From assembly GCF_030546805.1 (NCBI RefSeq), contig NZ_JAUOPC010000013.1, forward strand, positions 62,001-126,000: a stretch of DNA of 64,000 nucleotides, written 5' to 3'. The notes below the pieces were generated by a model. It did no database searches. It worked only from the letters and a program-made list of their open reading frames with translations, and was not told the origin of the DNA. Source of the stretch: Cyclobacterium sp. 1_MG-2023 (GTDB lineage Bacteria > Bacteroidota > Bacteroidia > Cytophagales > Cyclobacteriaceae). Both the position numbers and the translations under genes were made by a program. Numbering within the stretch: position 1 is the stretch's first letter; every line of letters starts with the position of its first letter. Below, in pieces: positions 53,396 through 62,592 of this stretch.

Positions 53396-54466
53396 ATGCG
53401 ACTTTATTTGTTTTGTATCTTTCTATTTTTAACCTGTCATCAAGAGGTTTTTGCCTGGGGGTTTTATGCGCATCGCTTAATTAATCGACAAGCAGTATTC
53501 TCTCTCCCACCAGAACTAATGGTATTTTTCAAGCCCAATTTAACCTATATTTCCGACAAAGCAGTAAATCCGGACAGAAGGCGGTATGCCGTACAGGGGG
53601 AAGCTGAAAAACATTATATAGACCTAGATGTCTATGGTGACAGTGCCATCTTTAAACTGCCTAAATCTTGGCAAGAGGCTAAAACCTTACACGGAGAAGA
53701 TAGCTTAAGAAAACACGGGATATCCCCTTGGAGTACTTACCAAACATTTCAATACCTAACATATGCCTTTCAAAAAAAAGACCGCCAAGCCATCCTCAAA
53801 TTAGCCGCTGATCTTGGTCATTACTTGGGCGACATCAATGTGCCCCTGCATAGCACTGAAAATTACAATGGGCAAAATACTGGGCAATACGGAATCCATG
53901 GCTTTTGGGAAAGCAGGTTACCGGAATTGTTTGCACAAGATTATGATCTTTTCGTTGGGAAAGCCGAATATTTGGATGACCCTAGAAATGAAATTTGGAA
54001 AGCCATTGAGATGGCTCATACTGCATTAGACTCTGTTTTTAGATTCGAAAAATCATTGACTAATGATTTCCCGGAGGACCAGAAATACAGTTATGAAAAC
54101 CGTGGAGGCATTACCAGCAGAGTCTATTCCAGAGCATTCAGTGAAGCCTATCATCAAATGTTGGCCGGTCAAGTGGAAAGGCAAATGAAAAAGACAATCA
54201 AACTTATTGCCGACTTTTGGTACAGTGCCTGGATTCTGGCCGGCCAACCTGATTTGATACACCTGGCGCCGAAAAACCTTCGACCACATATTGAAATCGA
54301 CAGTATAAACAGCCCACAAGATTCAATCAAAAACGTAAGAGAGCACCAGTCCTTTTTTACTGATCCTGAAGCACTTTTTTGGAAGAATTCAGATAGGAAG
54401 TTATACTATTGGCAAGCCTTTCGAAAGTATTGCGGAAGACGTCCTCGTTTTCTTCCAAAAGTGTAA
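53396..54466 (+). CDS. Zinc-dependent phospholipase C-like secreted protein
   Basis: The 356-residue protein has a signal peptide (about 1-20, ending EVFA) followed at once by WGFYAHRLINRQAVFSLPP. It also carries DLGHYLGDINVPLHSTENY and YGIHGFWESRLPE. These His/Asp/Glu positions match the zinc ligands of the phospholipase C / S1-P1 nuclease fold; Trp at the mature N-terminus is a usual zinc ligand in this family. The last ~36 residues overlap the convergent aminotransferase gene. It may cleave phospholipids or related substrates outside the cell. Confidence 0.85.
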   Translation: MRLYLFCIFLFLTCHQEVFAWGFYAHRLINRQAVFSLPPELMVFFKPNLTYISDKAVNPDRRRYAVQGEAEKHYIDLDVYGDSAIFKLPKSWQEAKTLHGEDSLRKHGISPWSTYQTFQYLTYAFQKKDRQAILKLAADLGHYLGDINVPLHSTENYNGQNTGQYGIHGFWESRLPELFAQDYDLFVGKAEYLDDPRNEIWKAIEMAHTALDSVFRFEKSLTNDFPEDQKYSYENRGGITSRVYSRAFSEAYHQMLAGQVERQMKKTIKLIADFWYSAWILAGQPDLIHLAPKNLRPHIEIDSINSPQDSIKNVREHQSFFTDPEALFWKNSDRKLYYWQAFRKYCGRRPRFLPKV

Positions 54467-55691
54467 CTCTAAACCCTCGCAAGTCCGAACAAAAGGAACT
54501 TACCGGCACAACGCATATCCGCTCAGAGGCAAGCAAATTGTAAACGAAACGCTTATCATTTGGCATATCGTTTTCCTCTAACCATTTCTCTAAATGGGAT
54601 TTTATCGCTTTGTTCTCCACAGGAAGAAATTGATCTTCATTCAATACTCCTTCATCAAATATGACGGTATTGTAAAAAGCACCTTTGGTTTTATTGAATT
54701 TAATCCCGGCTACATTTCCCAAGACTTCTTCCATGATTCTACTTCTCGTGCCAATCGCCGCATTCGCAGTTACTCTATATTCCTTATAATCCGGGTGACT
54801 CATGATTTTGGGAATGGCGAGCTGAGGTAAGGTAGTGGAGCAAACCTCTATCATTTTTGCGTTTTCAAGGGTAATGCAAAGCTTTGTGAATTCTTCTGAA
54901 GTATGCTTGTTATAAAACTCCATCCACCCACACCTGGAACCCGGCCAAGGAAACTCTTTGGAGATACCTTTTAAGGATATTCCCGGCAAATCATCTCCTA
55001 AAATCTCAGCCAGACCGATGGCCTCATAACCATTATAGGTTATGTTTTGATAAATCTCATCTGCGATCAATAGTAAATTAAACTCTCTGGCAATTTCAAC
55101 AAACCGATCCAATACTTCTCTTGGGTAAACCATCCCTGTAGGATTGTCCGGATTTATGATCAGAATACCTACCACAGAAGTATTGTATTTCACCTTATTG
55201 TATAGGTCCTCCATGTCCGGATACCAATTGTTATCGGGGTCAAGCTTATAGGTCAAAGGTGCTGAATTGGCATGAGCTGCTTCTGCAGAACTATGGGTAG
55301 AGTAGGCCGGTGAAGGCCCTATAATCCGTGCTGTAGGTGTTAGAAACTGATACAATTTGGCAATACCATCACCCAAGCCATTGAAAAACAAGATGTCCTC
55401 AGCCTCTATTTTAACTCCGCCTTTATCGTTATTTAAATTGGCCAGAAATTTACGGGTTTCAAGCATGCCTTTGCTATCCGCATAGCCATAACTATGATCA
55501 TCTTGGACAAGTTCGGAAACGATTTCCTTCATCCAAGTGGGTATGGTATTGTTCTTCTGTATAGGGTCCCCTATATTTTCCCAGGTAATGTCATACCCAA
55601 GCTCTTCAATCAGTCTTGCCTTTTTTACAATCCCCCTGATCTCATAGTTCAACTCTTCAGCGCCCGGGCGCAATAGCAATTGTCTCATCAT
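54357..55691 (-). CDS. Class I/II pyridoxal-phosphate aminotransferase
   Basis: From ATG 55691 (next codon is also ATG) the product has 444 residues; the longer frame to 55814 is not needed. It shows LNYEIRGIVKKARLIEELGYDI, the NPDNPTGMVYPREVL segment, DEIYQNITYNG, and the PLP-binding Lys in SLKGISKEFPWPGSRCGWMEF. The pattern suggests an AlaT/YfdZ- or tyrosine-type aminotransferase; substrate is unknown. Its 3' end overlaps the convergent phospholipase-like gene by 110 bp, and its conserved C-terminal block TLLEENEDVFRNTF lies in the overlap. Confidence 0.88.
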   Translation of the reverse strand: MMRQLLLRPGAEELNYEIRGIVKKARLIEELGYDITWENIGDPIQKNNTIPTWMKEIVSELVQDDHSYGYADSKGMLETRKFLANLNNDKGGVKIEAEDILFFNGLGDGIAKLYQFLTPTARIIGPSPAYSTHSSAEAAHANSAPLTYKLDPDNNWYPDMEDLYNKVKYNTSVVGILIINPDNPTGMVYPREVLDRFVEIAREFNLLLIADEIYQNITYNGYEAIGLAEILGDDLPGISLKGISKEFPWPGSRCGWMEFYNKHTSEEFTKLCITLENAKMIEVCSTTLPQLAIPKIMSHPDYKEYRVTANAAIGTRSRIMEEVLGNVAGIKFNKTKGAFYNTVIFDEGVLNEDQFLPVENKAIKSHLEKWLEENDMPNDKRFVYNLLASERICVVPVSSFCSDLRGFRVTLLEENEDVFRNTFERLANSITSYLNSSKKVLQDQ

Positions 55692-55788
55692 AATTATACG
55701 CGATGCTAACTTTAAAGCACAAAGAAACAAAAAACGAAAATAAACTGAACCATATTTTGAAAAAAGGAAGACTTCAAACAAAAAAAAT

Positions 55789-55818
55789 CCCTTTGCTACG
55801 CCTAAACATAACAAAGGG
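55789..55818 (-). terminator. ettA terminator
   Basis: CCCTTTG (55789-55795) pairs with CAAAGGG (55812-55818). The minus strand then reads ATTTTTTTTG, a good U-tract. It is 34 bases past the ettA stop. Confidence 0.75.
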
Positions 55819-55851
55819 AAAACACAAACACAGGATTTTTAATAACGCTAA

Positions 55852-57531
55852 TTATTTAAGCTTTTTATATTTAATTCGTTTTGGCATTAGGTCACCTAAG
55901 CGCTTCTTCTTATTCTCTTCATAATCGGAGAAATTCCCCTCAAACCAATACACATTACTATCCCCCTCAAAGGCAAGAATATGGGTACATATTCTATCAA
56001 GGAACCAACGGTCGTGAGAGATTACAACTGCACAGCCTGCAAAATTCTCCAAGGCCTCTTCCAGGGCTCTTAGGGTATTTACATCCAAATCATTGGTAGG
56101 TTCATCCAAAAGTAATAGGTTTCCTCCCTTTTTCAAAGTCATGGCCAAATGAACACGGTTTCTTTCACCCCCGGAGAGCACACCAACTTTTTTACCCTGA
56201 TCAGACCCTCCGAAATTAAACCGACTTACATACGCCCTGGCATTCACCTCTTTGTTCCCTAGTTGCACGTATTCATTCCCTTCGGAAATGGTCTCATACA
56301 CAGTCTTGTTGGGATCCAAAGTATCATGTTCTTGATCTACATAGGCAATCTCCACTGTTTCACCTATTTCAAAATGTCCTGCATCGGGCTTTTCATCACC
56401 TGTTATTAAATTGAAAAGGGTAGATTTACCTGCCCCATTGGGACCAATCACTCCCACTATCCCCCCTTGTGGCAAAGAAAAAGTGAGGTCATCAAATAGC
56501 AATTTTTCTCCGAAGGCTTTAGAAACCCCTTTGACTTCTATGACCTTACTTCCCAGCCTTGGTCCAGGTGGAATATACAGCTCAAGCTTAGACTCTTTTT
56601 CTTTCGCATCTTCTCCCACAAGCTTGTCATAAGCATTCAGCCTTGCCTTGCCTTTGGATTGTTTGGCCTTTGGCGACATGCGTATCCACTCCAATTCTCT
56701 TTCAAGCGTTTTCTGCCGCTTAGACTCTGTTTTCTCTTCTCGTTTCAAGCGGTCTTGCTTCTGTTCAAGCCAACTAGAATAATTGCCTTTCCAAGGTATT
56801 CCTTCCCCTCTATCCAATTCCAGAATCCAACCTGCTACATTATCCAAGAAATAACGATCGTGGGTAACCGCTATAACAGTGCCTTTATAATTTTTTAAAT
56901 GTTGTTCAAGCCAAAGTACAGACTCCGCATCCAAGTGATTGGTAGGCTCATCAAGTAACAGTACGTCCGGCTCTTGCAAAAGCAACCTACATAGAGCCAC
57001 TCTTCTCTTCTCTCCTCCTGATAGGTTTTCCACGATGGCTTCTGCAGGAGGTAGACGCAAAGCATCCATTGCTTTTTCCAACATGGTCTCCAATTCCCAA
57101 GCATTGGCGGCATCCAATTTTTCCTGAACATCTCCTTGTTGATCGATCAACTTCTGCATGGCATCCGGATCCTCCATAACAGCCGGATCCATAAATTTTT
57201 CGTTGATTTGCTCAAACTCTTTCAATAGGTTGACCGTATCACTGACAGCCTCTTCTACCACCTCTTTTACCGTTTTAGAAGGATCTAAAACCGGTTCTTG
57301 TTGTAACATACCTACAGAGTAGCCCGGAGACCACACCACTTCTCCTTGGAATTCGGTTTCCATTCCCGCAATTATTTTCAGCAAAGAACTTTTTCCGGAA
57401 CCATTGAGCCCTAACACACCTATTTTGGCACCATAAAAAAACGAAAGATAAATATCTTTAAGTACTTTTTTCTGTGGAGGGTACACTTTGGAAACTCCCG
57501 CCATAGAAAAAATTATTTTTTCATTACTCAT
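55852..57531 (-). CDS. ettA: Energy-dependent translational throttle protein EttA (ABC-F)
   Basis: The 559-residue protein has two ABC domains with no membrane part. Walker [14 protein letters not shown] (about 40) and [13 protein letters not shown] (about 347) are visible, with signatures LSGGEKRR and LSGGERNR. Both Walker B sequences end LLLDEPTN. The linker between them holds an ABC-tran extension with a [14 protein letters not shown] helix. EttA-like proteins bind the ribosomal E site and control entry into elongation by ATP level. Start ATG 57531. Confidence 0.95.
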   Translation of the reverse strand: MSNEKIIFSMAGVSKVYPPQKKVLKDIYLSFFYGAKIGVLGLNGSGKSSLLKIIAGMETEFQGEVVWSPGYSVGMLQQEPVLDPSKTVKEVVEEAVSDTVNLLKEFEQINEKFMDPAVMEDPDAMQKLIDQQGDVQEKLDAANAWELETMLEKAMDALRLPPAEAIVENLSGGEKRRVALCRLLLQEPDVLLLDEPTNHLDAESVLWLEQHLKNYKGTVIAVTHDRYFLDNVAGWILELDRGEGIPWKGNYSSWLEQKQDRLKREEKTESKRQKTLERELEWIRMSPKAKQSKGKARLNAYDKLVGEDAKEKESKLELYIPPGPRLGSKVIEVKGVSKAFGEKLLFDDLTFSLPQGGIVGVIGPNGAGKSTLFNLITGDEKPDAGHFEIGETVEIAYVDQEHDTLDPNKTVYETISEGNEYVQLGNKEVNARAYVSRFNFGGSDQGKKVGVLSGGERNRVHLAMTLKKGGNLLLLDEPTNDLDVNTLRALEEALENFAGCAVVISHDRWFLDRICTHILAFEGDSNVYWFEGNFSDYEENKKKRLGDLMPKRIKYKKLK

Positions 57532-57660
57532 GGTTTATTTATGTTTAATTTAAAAGGCAAAGATGGTAAAAAATCGGCTTTCTTAGGATAAATGAACCAT
57601 ATTTAATTAATTTGCAGAAATACGTCAAACCACTAAATATTTGCAACCAACCTTTTAATC

Positions 57661-58911
57661 ATGACTGAACATCCATTTGGATATATTGTAGGAGAAAAAA
57701 TCTACCTGAAAGGCTTCTTAGGTCAAGAAGATCGTGTGATAGGAGAGGTTAAAGAAGATGAGGCCTCCACCTTTCGCTATTTTGAAGGTAGATTTGACAC
57801 CGTAAAACAAAAGGTAGAAAAACTTAAAAGTGACATTCAGGAAAACCAAAACAAGGGCTCTTTCTTGATGAAACTCATTCACCTTAAGTCCTCATTAATG
57901 TCTTATGACGGACTAGGGGATTTTCCTGCGCTAATCAAAGAGCTTGAAGAACAGGAAGCCTATTTGGAAGAAATCATACAATCTAATCGCCAGAAGAATT
58001 TAGAAATTAAGAATGAACTTATCCAAGAGGCTGAAACCTATAAAGACAGCACAGATTGGAAAGAAACTTCTGAAGTCTTCAAAGAATTAAAGCTCAAATG
58101 GCTAAAAACAGGTCCTGTAGAAAAGGAATTGGAAGAAGAGATCAACAAAAAATTCCAAGATATCCTGGATGTTTTTTACGGCAATCGTAAAAATTACTTT
58201 GATGGCCTGGCTTTGCAAGCAGAACAAAATATAAAAGTCTACGAAAACCTATTGGAACGCGCCAGAGAAGCCTACAATTTGGCAGACGTAAGGACTGCCT
58301 TTGAAATAAGCAAAAGGATACAAAAAGAATGGAAAACTTCAGGTCGAGTGCCTGCTTCAAAAAGGCAACCCATTTGGGATGAGTTTTCTAAAATTAACAA
58401 CCGTATTTTCAGCAAATTCAAACGCATGAGTCAGAGCATGCCTACAATCAGCCCTGGATTGATGATCAAGAAAATTGATCGATGGGCAGAGGAAATGCGG
58501 CTTCTTTCCAAAGGAGAAGTGAATGAAAGCAAATTGAATCAAGCGAAAAAATTACAGGGGGAATGGAAAAAACTTCCTCCAAAAAAACCAAGAAATGCAC
58601 AACAAAGTATTGGCTCTTTCGTATTCTTTTCAGAAATAATCTTTGAGAAATCATTTCTAGACAAACTTTGTCATTCAAAATATGAAGGGTTTGCGGAAAT
58701 GCCTGAAACGGAGCAAAACTCCTTAAAAATCAACCTTTTGAAAGACCTTATTGCCCGAGATCAAAGAGAACTTGTCACTGTAAGGGAAAATGCTGAAAAC
58801 TTCAGAAGCCAGGAAGGTGAATTTGATCACATTATGAGGAAAAAAATTGCCGCCCATAAAAGAAAAGTCGATGTGAAAAACAGTATTTTGAAAGAACTTA
58901 CAAACAATTAA
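57661..58911 (+). CDS. DUF349 domain protein
   Basis: The 416-residue protein is mainly helical and charged. It contains several DUF349-type repeats with a typical pattern of WKxTGRVPxxKRQPIWDEF (about 220-245) and WKKLPPKKPRNAQQSI. The family is widespread in Bacteroidota and its role is not known. It sits 77 bp before the small DUF2795 gene in the same direction. Confidence 0.85.
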   Translation: MTEHPFGYIVGEKIYLKGFLGQEDRVIGEVKEDEASTFRYFEGRFDTVKQKVEKLKSDIQENQNKGSFLMKLIHLKSSLMSYDGLGDFPALIKELEEQEAYLEEIIQSNRQKNLEIKNELIQEAETYKDSTDWKETSEVFKELKLKWLKTGPVEKELEEEINKKFQDILDVFYGNRKNYFDGLALQAEQNIKVYENLLERAREAYNLADVRTAFEISKRIQKEWKTSGRVPASKRQPIWDEFSKINNRIFSKFKRMSQSMPTISPGLMIKKIDRWAEEMRLLSKGEVNESKLNQAKKLQGEWKKLPPKKPRNAQQSIGSFVFFSEIIFEKSFLDKLCHSKYEGFAEMPETEQNSLKINLLKDLIARDQRELVTVRENAENFRSQEGEFDHIMRKKIAAHKRKVDVKNSILKELTNN

Positions 58912-58943
58912 TCCGTAAATGTTTTAGTTTAAGAAAGTATTTC

Positions 58944-58951
58944 TATTTTTG
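58944..58951 (+). promoter_or_regulatory. Possible -7 box of the DUF2795 gene
   Basis: TATTTTTG matches TAnnTTTG, 37 bases before the ATG. The -33 element is only partly present (TTT/TTA instead of TTG). Confidence 0.5.
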
Positions 58952-58987
58952 CACCCCTTTAAGGGGATCTTTAAACTTGTGTAGATT

Positions 58988-59209
58988 ATGTATTGGACTT
59001 TAGAACTTGCCTCCTATTTGGAAGACGCTCCGTGGCCAGCCACCAAGGATGAGTTAATTGATTTTGCTATTCGCTCCGGAGCACCATTAGAGGTTGTCGA
59101 AAACCTCCAAGAGCTTGAGGACGACGGAGAACCTTATGAAAATATTGAGGAAATATGGCCGGATTATCCAACAAAAGACGATTTCTTCTTTAATGAAGAC
59201 GAATATTAA
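58988..59209 (+). CDS. DUF2795 family small acidic protein
   Basis: The 73-residue protein has the DUF2795 pattern: WTLELASYLEDAPWPATKDELIDFA and SGAPLEVVENLQELEDDG. The C-terminus is very acidic. It is highly conserved in Bacteroidota, and the function is unknown. A possible -7 box precedes it and a terminator follows at once. Confidence 0.9.
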   Translation: MYWTLELASYLEDAPWPATKDELIDFAIRSGAPLEVVENLQELEDDGEPYENIEEIWPDYPTKDDFFFNEDEY

Positions 59210-59214
59210 GTATT

Positions 59215-59240
59215 AAGCCTTCTCTATTTAGTGAAGGCTT
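59215..59240. terminator. Terminator after the DUF2795 gene
   Basis: AAGCCTTC (59215-59222) and GAAGGCTT (59233-59240) form an 8-bp stem, followed on the plus strand by TTTT. It lies between two convergent genes and could serve both. Confidence 0.8.
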
Positions 59241-59254
59241 TTTCACCTCCCTAT

Positions 59255-59986
59255 CTATATCCTTAAGGCTTTTTTTAATTTCACCATGCCCTTTTTGCTC
59301 ACCGGCAATTGGGTATTGTCTTTGAGAAATACCAAATAGTTTTCCTTTTGATAGGGCTCTATTTTACCTATTGCTGAAATATTCACTATATGTGATCGAT
59401 GGATCCGCGTGAAACTTTGAGGGTCAAGCATTTTTTCATAATAGGACATGGTTCCTAACTTCAGGTATTGTTTTCCTGCTGAATTGATCTTTACATAATC
59501 ACCATCAGCACTTATGGATGCAATATTGGCTTCATTCAAAACCTCAATTTTGTTTCCAGTTTTAACCACCACTCTATTTAAAAATCCATCCAAAGGCATC
59601 TCTTTATTTAATTTTGCTAATTTAGATGGATCATTAGGAGCTATCGTTACCCGCTGAATGGCCTTTCTCAGCCTTTCTTTGGAGAATGGCTTTAACAAAT
59701 AATCCACAGCCTGTAATTCAAAAGCTTTGATGGCATAATTGTCATAAGCTGTTGTGAAAATTATCTTCGGAGGCTCTTCTAAAAGCTCCACCAATTCAAA
59801 GCCGGTAATTTTGGGCATTTCAATATCGAGAAATATTAGGTCTGGCTGGAGTTCTCCAATTCCTTTAAAAGCCTCAAACCCATCATTAAATTTCCCAACC
59901 ACTTCAAGATCTGTAAATTCTTCTAAGTAGTCTTGAAGTAAATCTTGAGCCAATGGTTCGTCGTCTACTATTATACAGCGTATCAT
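59255..59986 (-). CDS. LytTR-type response regulator
   Basis: The 243-residue protein has an N-terminal receiver domain: acidic pocket IIVDDEPLAQ, the phospho-Asp in LIFLDIEMP (about Asp55), and conserved Lys in LLKPFSKERL. A C-terminal LytTR DNA-binding domain follows (about 140-240, with FTRIHRSHIVNISAI). It overlaps the kinase gene by 4 bp and is the output of this two-component system. Confidence 0.95.
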   Translation of the reverse strand: MIRCIIVDDEPLAQDLLQDYLEEFTDLEVVGKFNDGFEAFKGIGELQPDLIFLDIEMPKITGFELVELLEEPPKIIFTTAYDNYAIKAFELQAVDYLLKPFSKERLRKAIQRVTIAPNDPSKLAKLNKEMPLDGFLNRVVVKTGNKIEVLNEANIASISADGDYVKINSAGKQYLKLGTMSYYEKMLDPQSFTRIHRSHIVNISAIGKIEPYQKENYLVFLKDNTQLPVSKKGMVKLKKALRI

Positions 59987-61029
59987 TTGATTTGTGGAAT
60001 TTTTAAAATCGCAGTAAACTGACCTCCGCTTTGGTTGTAATTTAATAAATCCTTTCTGCCAAATATCAGAAACAACCTTCTTTCCAAACTTTCTAAGCCA
60101 AAGCCTGTACCTGATGCTTTTTTAGCATCTTCTTCACTAGGGTTTCTCACAGTTACCTCTAGGTTTCCCTCTTTTTGCCTTGCTTCTATTTGAATTAAAA
60201 CCTCTCCAGTGACACCATACAAGCCATGTTTTACTGCATTTTCTACCAAGGTCTGCAACAGCAAGGAAGGCAACTTTAAGGTTGAAACACCTTCGGGGAT
60301 ATCTATTTCATAATTGAGCCTGTGACCAAAGCGGATTTTTTCCAAATAAAAATACTGAGTAATGGCCTCCATCTCAGTGGCCACTACGGTCCATTTTTTT
60401 GAATCAGTCTTTAAGTTTTTTCTATAAAAATCAGCCAGACCCTGGACCATATTGCGGGCTTTCTCAGGGTCTCTCTTTAATAGGGCATTGATCGAATTCA
60501 AACTGTTAAAAAGGAAATGAGGTTGCATTTGCTGCCGTAGGTAATGCAACTCTGCATCCGTAGACAATTTTTGTCGACTCTCCTCATGCTGCAGTTGATG
60601 AATATCTTTGGTGCTTGACCTATTGGATAACACATTCATACCCACCAAATGAAACAGCCATGTACCAATAGAGACCCTTAAAGGGACCGTAGCCTTAAAT
60701 AAAATTAAATTCTCTGCAAAACCTAACCAACCAGACTCCCACAACTTTTGGTTAGCGTAGGTAAATAGGGCTGCCAAAACCAGTGAAAACAAAAGAGTTG
60801 GCCAACTTTTCACGGCTCCAACAGGGTAGTAATTTAACATTAACTTGATAAGAATAGCCCCCAACCCAACAGCAAAGGTACTGGACAGTCCATCAGCAAT
60901 GCTCCATTCCAAATTACCTTGACTCAAATAGGAAGAAACAGAAACCCCTACAAAGACCATTAAAAGAAAAATCACCTGATCCTTACTATTTTCATTGACT
61001 TTTAAGAATTCAGATGACTTTTCCATCAT
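59983..61029 (-). CDS. Sensor histidine kinase of the LytS/YehU type
   Basis: The 348-residue protein has four membrane helices (about 18-150). The His_kinase domain then carries the phospho-His in QMQPHFLFNSLNSIN (about His170), and the HATPase region is recognisable by LLQTLVENAVKHGL and GTGFGLESLERRL. No periplasmic sensor domain is present, so it may sense membrane stress or work with the membrane protein encoded 10 bp upstream. Confidence 0.93.
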   Translation of the reverse strand: MMEKSSEFLKVNENSKDQVIFLLMVFVGVSVSSYLSQGNLEWSIADGLSSTFAVGLGAILIKLMLNYYPVGAVKSWPTLLFSLVLAALFTYANQKLWESGWLGFAENLILFKATVPLRVSIGTWLFHLVGMNVLSNRSSTKDIHQLQHEESRQKLSTDAELHYLRQQMQPHFLFNSLNSINALLKRDPEKARNMVQGLADFYRKNLKTDSKKWTVVATEMEAITQYFYLEKIRFGHRLNYEIDIPEGVSTLKLPSLLLQTLVENAVKHGLYGVTGEVLIQIEARQKEGNLEVTVRNPSEEDAKKASGTGFGLESLERRLFLIFGRKDLLNYNQSGGQFTAILKIPQIK

Positions 61030-61039
61030 GCACTTAATT

Positions 61040-61777
61040 TTAATAAGAAGTGATTTCTATTCCACCGAAAATCACCGAACCTGTGAGGATCAATTTTTTA
61101 TCTGCATTTTGAGCCGCTCCTTGTTGGGAATATCTCTTGTCATCTATACCTGCAGCCAAATTAGACACCCCCAACTGCACATCCCAGTGGGGTGGGACTA
61201 TGAGTTTCAGCCCCCCAAAAGCTACTGAGACTTTCAATACAGCTTGATCTTGAATATCTGCATGCATTAAATCTATGTCAGCTCCTCCAAATACGGAAGT
61301 AACGTCTCCCCCTTTAAAATTCTTGCTCATCACTTTTCTTTTAATTCCGGTAAGAAAAGCATCTACATTGATAAAGTCGGGACTGTACTGACCAAAAGTT
61401 TTTTCTTTCTCAGCAGTACTCTTATCAAAACCTTTTTCCCAACCTTGTATATTAAAAGATTTATTTCTGTTTTTTTTAAAAATTATATAAAGCCCCAGCA
61501 AAATTAAGCCGATCGGAAAAAGCATAGGCCCCATATGAAAAGGTAAAAACAATAAGTCCTTCAGCAGAAAAAACCCACCTATTAAGATTAAAACGACAGA
61601 GCCTGTACTCTGGAACCTGTTTTTATAACCTGTATAAACACCTATTGTAATTAGAATCATTGGCCATGAAAACACCCAGTATGGTATATACAAACCCATC
61701 TGTTTGAATAATAGGAGTGAGCCAACCACTAAAATAATGACTCCTAGTGCAAAATTTCCATTTCTTTTTCCATTCAT
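61040..61777 (-). CDS. LiaF-like transmembrane protein
   Basis: The 245-residue protein has about four membrane helices in its first 100 residues (DUF5668-like: NFALGVIILVVGSLLLFKQMG). A C-terminal soluble domain with MSKNFKGGDVTSVFGGADIDL and GSVIFGGIEI resembles the C-terminal domain of LiaF, the inhibitor of the LiaS kinase in Firmicutes. It is the first gene of a three-gene unit with the kinase and the LytTR regulator, which fits a LiaF-type sensor role in envelope stress. Confidence 0.82.
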   Translation of the reverse strand: MNGKRNGNFALGVIILVVGSLLLFKQMGLYIPYWVFSWPMILITIGVYTGYKNRFQSTGSVVLILIGGFFLLKDLLFLPFHMGPMLFPIGLILLGLYIIFKKNRNKSFNIQGWEKGFDKSTAEKEKTFGQYSPDFINVDAFLTGIKRKVMSKNFKGGDVTSVFGGADIDLMHADIQDQAVLKVSVAFGGLKLIVPPHWDVQLGVSNLAAGIDDKRYSQQGAAQNADKKLILTGSVIFGGIEITSY

Positions 61778-61837
61778 GATTTTAGTATTTTAATAATGAA
61801 CGAAAGTTCTTACAATTGCACTCCTTTTCAAAAACCA

Positions 61838-61866
61838 TATCGGTCAACGAAAAAACTTTACCGATA
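61838..61866 (-). promoter_or_regulatory. Inverted repeat upstream of the LiaF-like gene
   Basis: TATCGGT (61838-61844) and ACCGATA (61860-61866) are a perfect 7-bp inverted repeat with a 15-base spacer, 61-89 bases before the LiaF-like ATG and just past the ispD stop. It could be an operator or a weak ispD terminator. Confidence 0.35.
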
Positions 61867-61884
61867 AGCGACCTGATTTTAGGG

Positions 61885-62586
61885 TTAAATGATTATTCTC
61901 TTTTCGGCCAACAAAAAAGCTGCGTAGCTTAAGTCTTCAGGCGTTGTGAGTTTGATGTTTTCTCGGTTTCCGAGGATCAGTTGAACATCCCATCCCCTAT
62001 TTTCATATACCGTTGCATCATCCGTAAAGTATGGTTTTTCTTCTGTAAGGAAAGCCTCCTTTATCTTTGTAAGCTGGAAAGTCTGTGGGGTCTGTACCAA
62101 CCTAAATTCATCTCTGTTTTTAAACTGAGAACTTCCATTGGCATCAACATGCCTGATGGAATCTTTCAATCCTATCACCGCAATAGCACTTCCTTCTTTG
62201 GCAGCCGTCCGGTAACTCTCATGAATCACTTCCTCTGATACAAAAGGCCTTACTCCATCATGAATGGCCACCAAGCCATTTTCACAATCGGGAATACTAT
62301 TCAAACCATTTTTAACAGATCCAAACCTACTTGTCCCACCTTGAATCAATTGATGGGGCACCTTGAAATTATATTCACCGCATAATTTCTTCCAATAGTC
62401 AAATTGGCTTTCCGGCAAAACCAAAACTAGCTTCAAATCAACATCGTAAGCATGAAACACTTGTAGGGTATGCATCAATACCGGCAAGCCTCCAATTGGG
62501 AGAAATTGCTTGGGCACTTCTCCTCCCATTCTAACGCCTGCCCCACCGGCTACTATTACTGCATATTTAACCTGCTTATCTTCCAT
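61885..62586 (-). CDS. ispD: 2-C-methyl-D-erythritol 4-phosphate cytidylyltransferase
   Basis: The 233-residue protein has the IspD signature: VAGGAGVRMGGEVPKQFLPIGGLPV (split by Gly residues, about 12-34), HDGVRPFVS (about 108-116) with the catalytic Asp region, and LVQTPQTF. It transfers CMP to MEP in the non-mevalonate isoprenoid pathway, which also supplies undecaprenyl carriers. It follows the DtxR/MntR-like gene by six bases. Confidence 0.95.
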   Translation of the reverse strand: MEDKQVKYAVIVAGGAGVRMGGEVPKQFLPIGGLPVLMHTLQVFHAYDVDLKLVLVLPESQFDYWKKLCGEYNFKVPHQLIQGGTSRFGSVKNGLNSIPDCENGLVAIHDGVRPFVSEEVIHESYRTAAKEGSAIAVIGLKDSIRHVDANGSSQFKNRDEFRLVQTPQTFQLTKIKEAFLTEEKPYFTDDATVYENRGWDVQLILGNRENIKLTTPEDLSYAAFLLAEKRIII

Positions 62587-62592
62587 ACTTTC

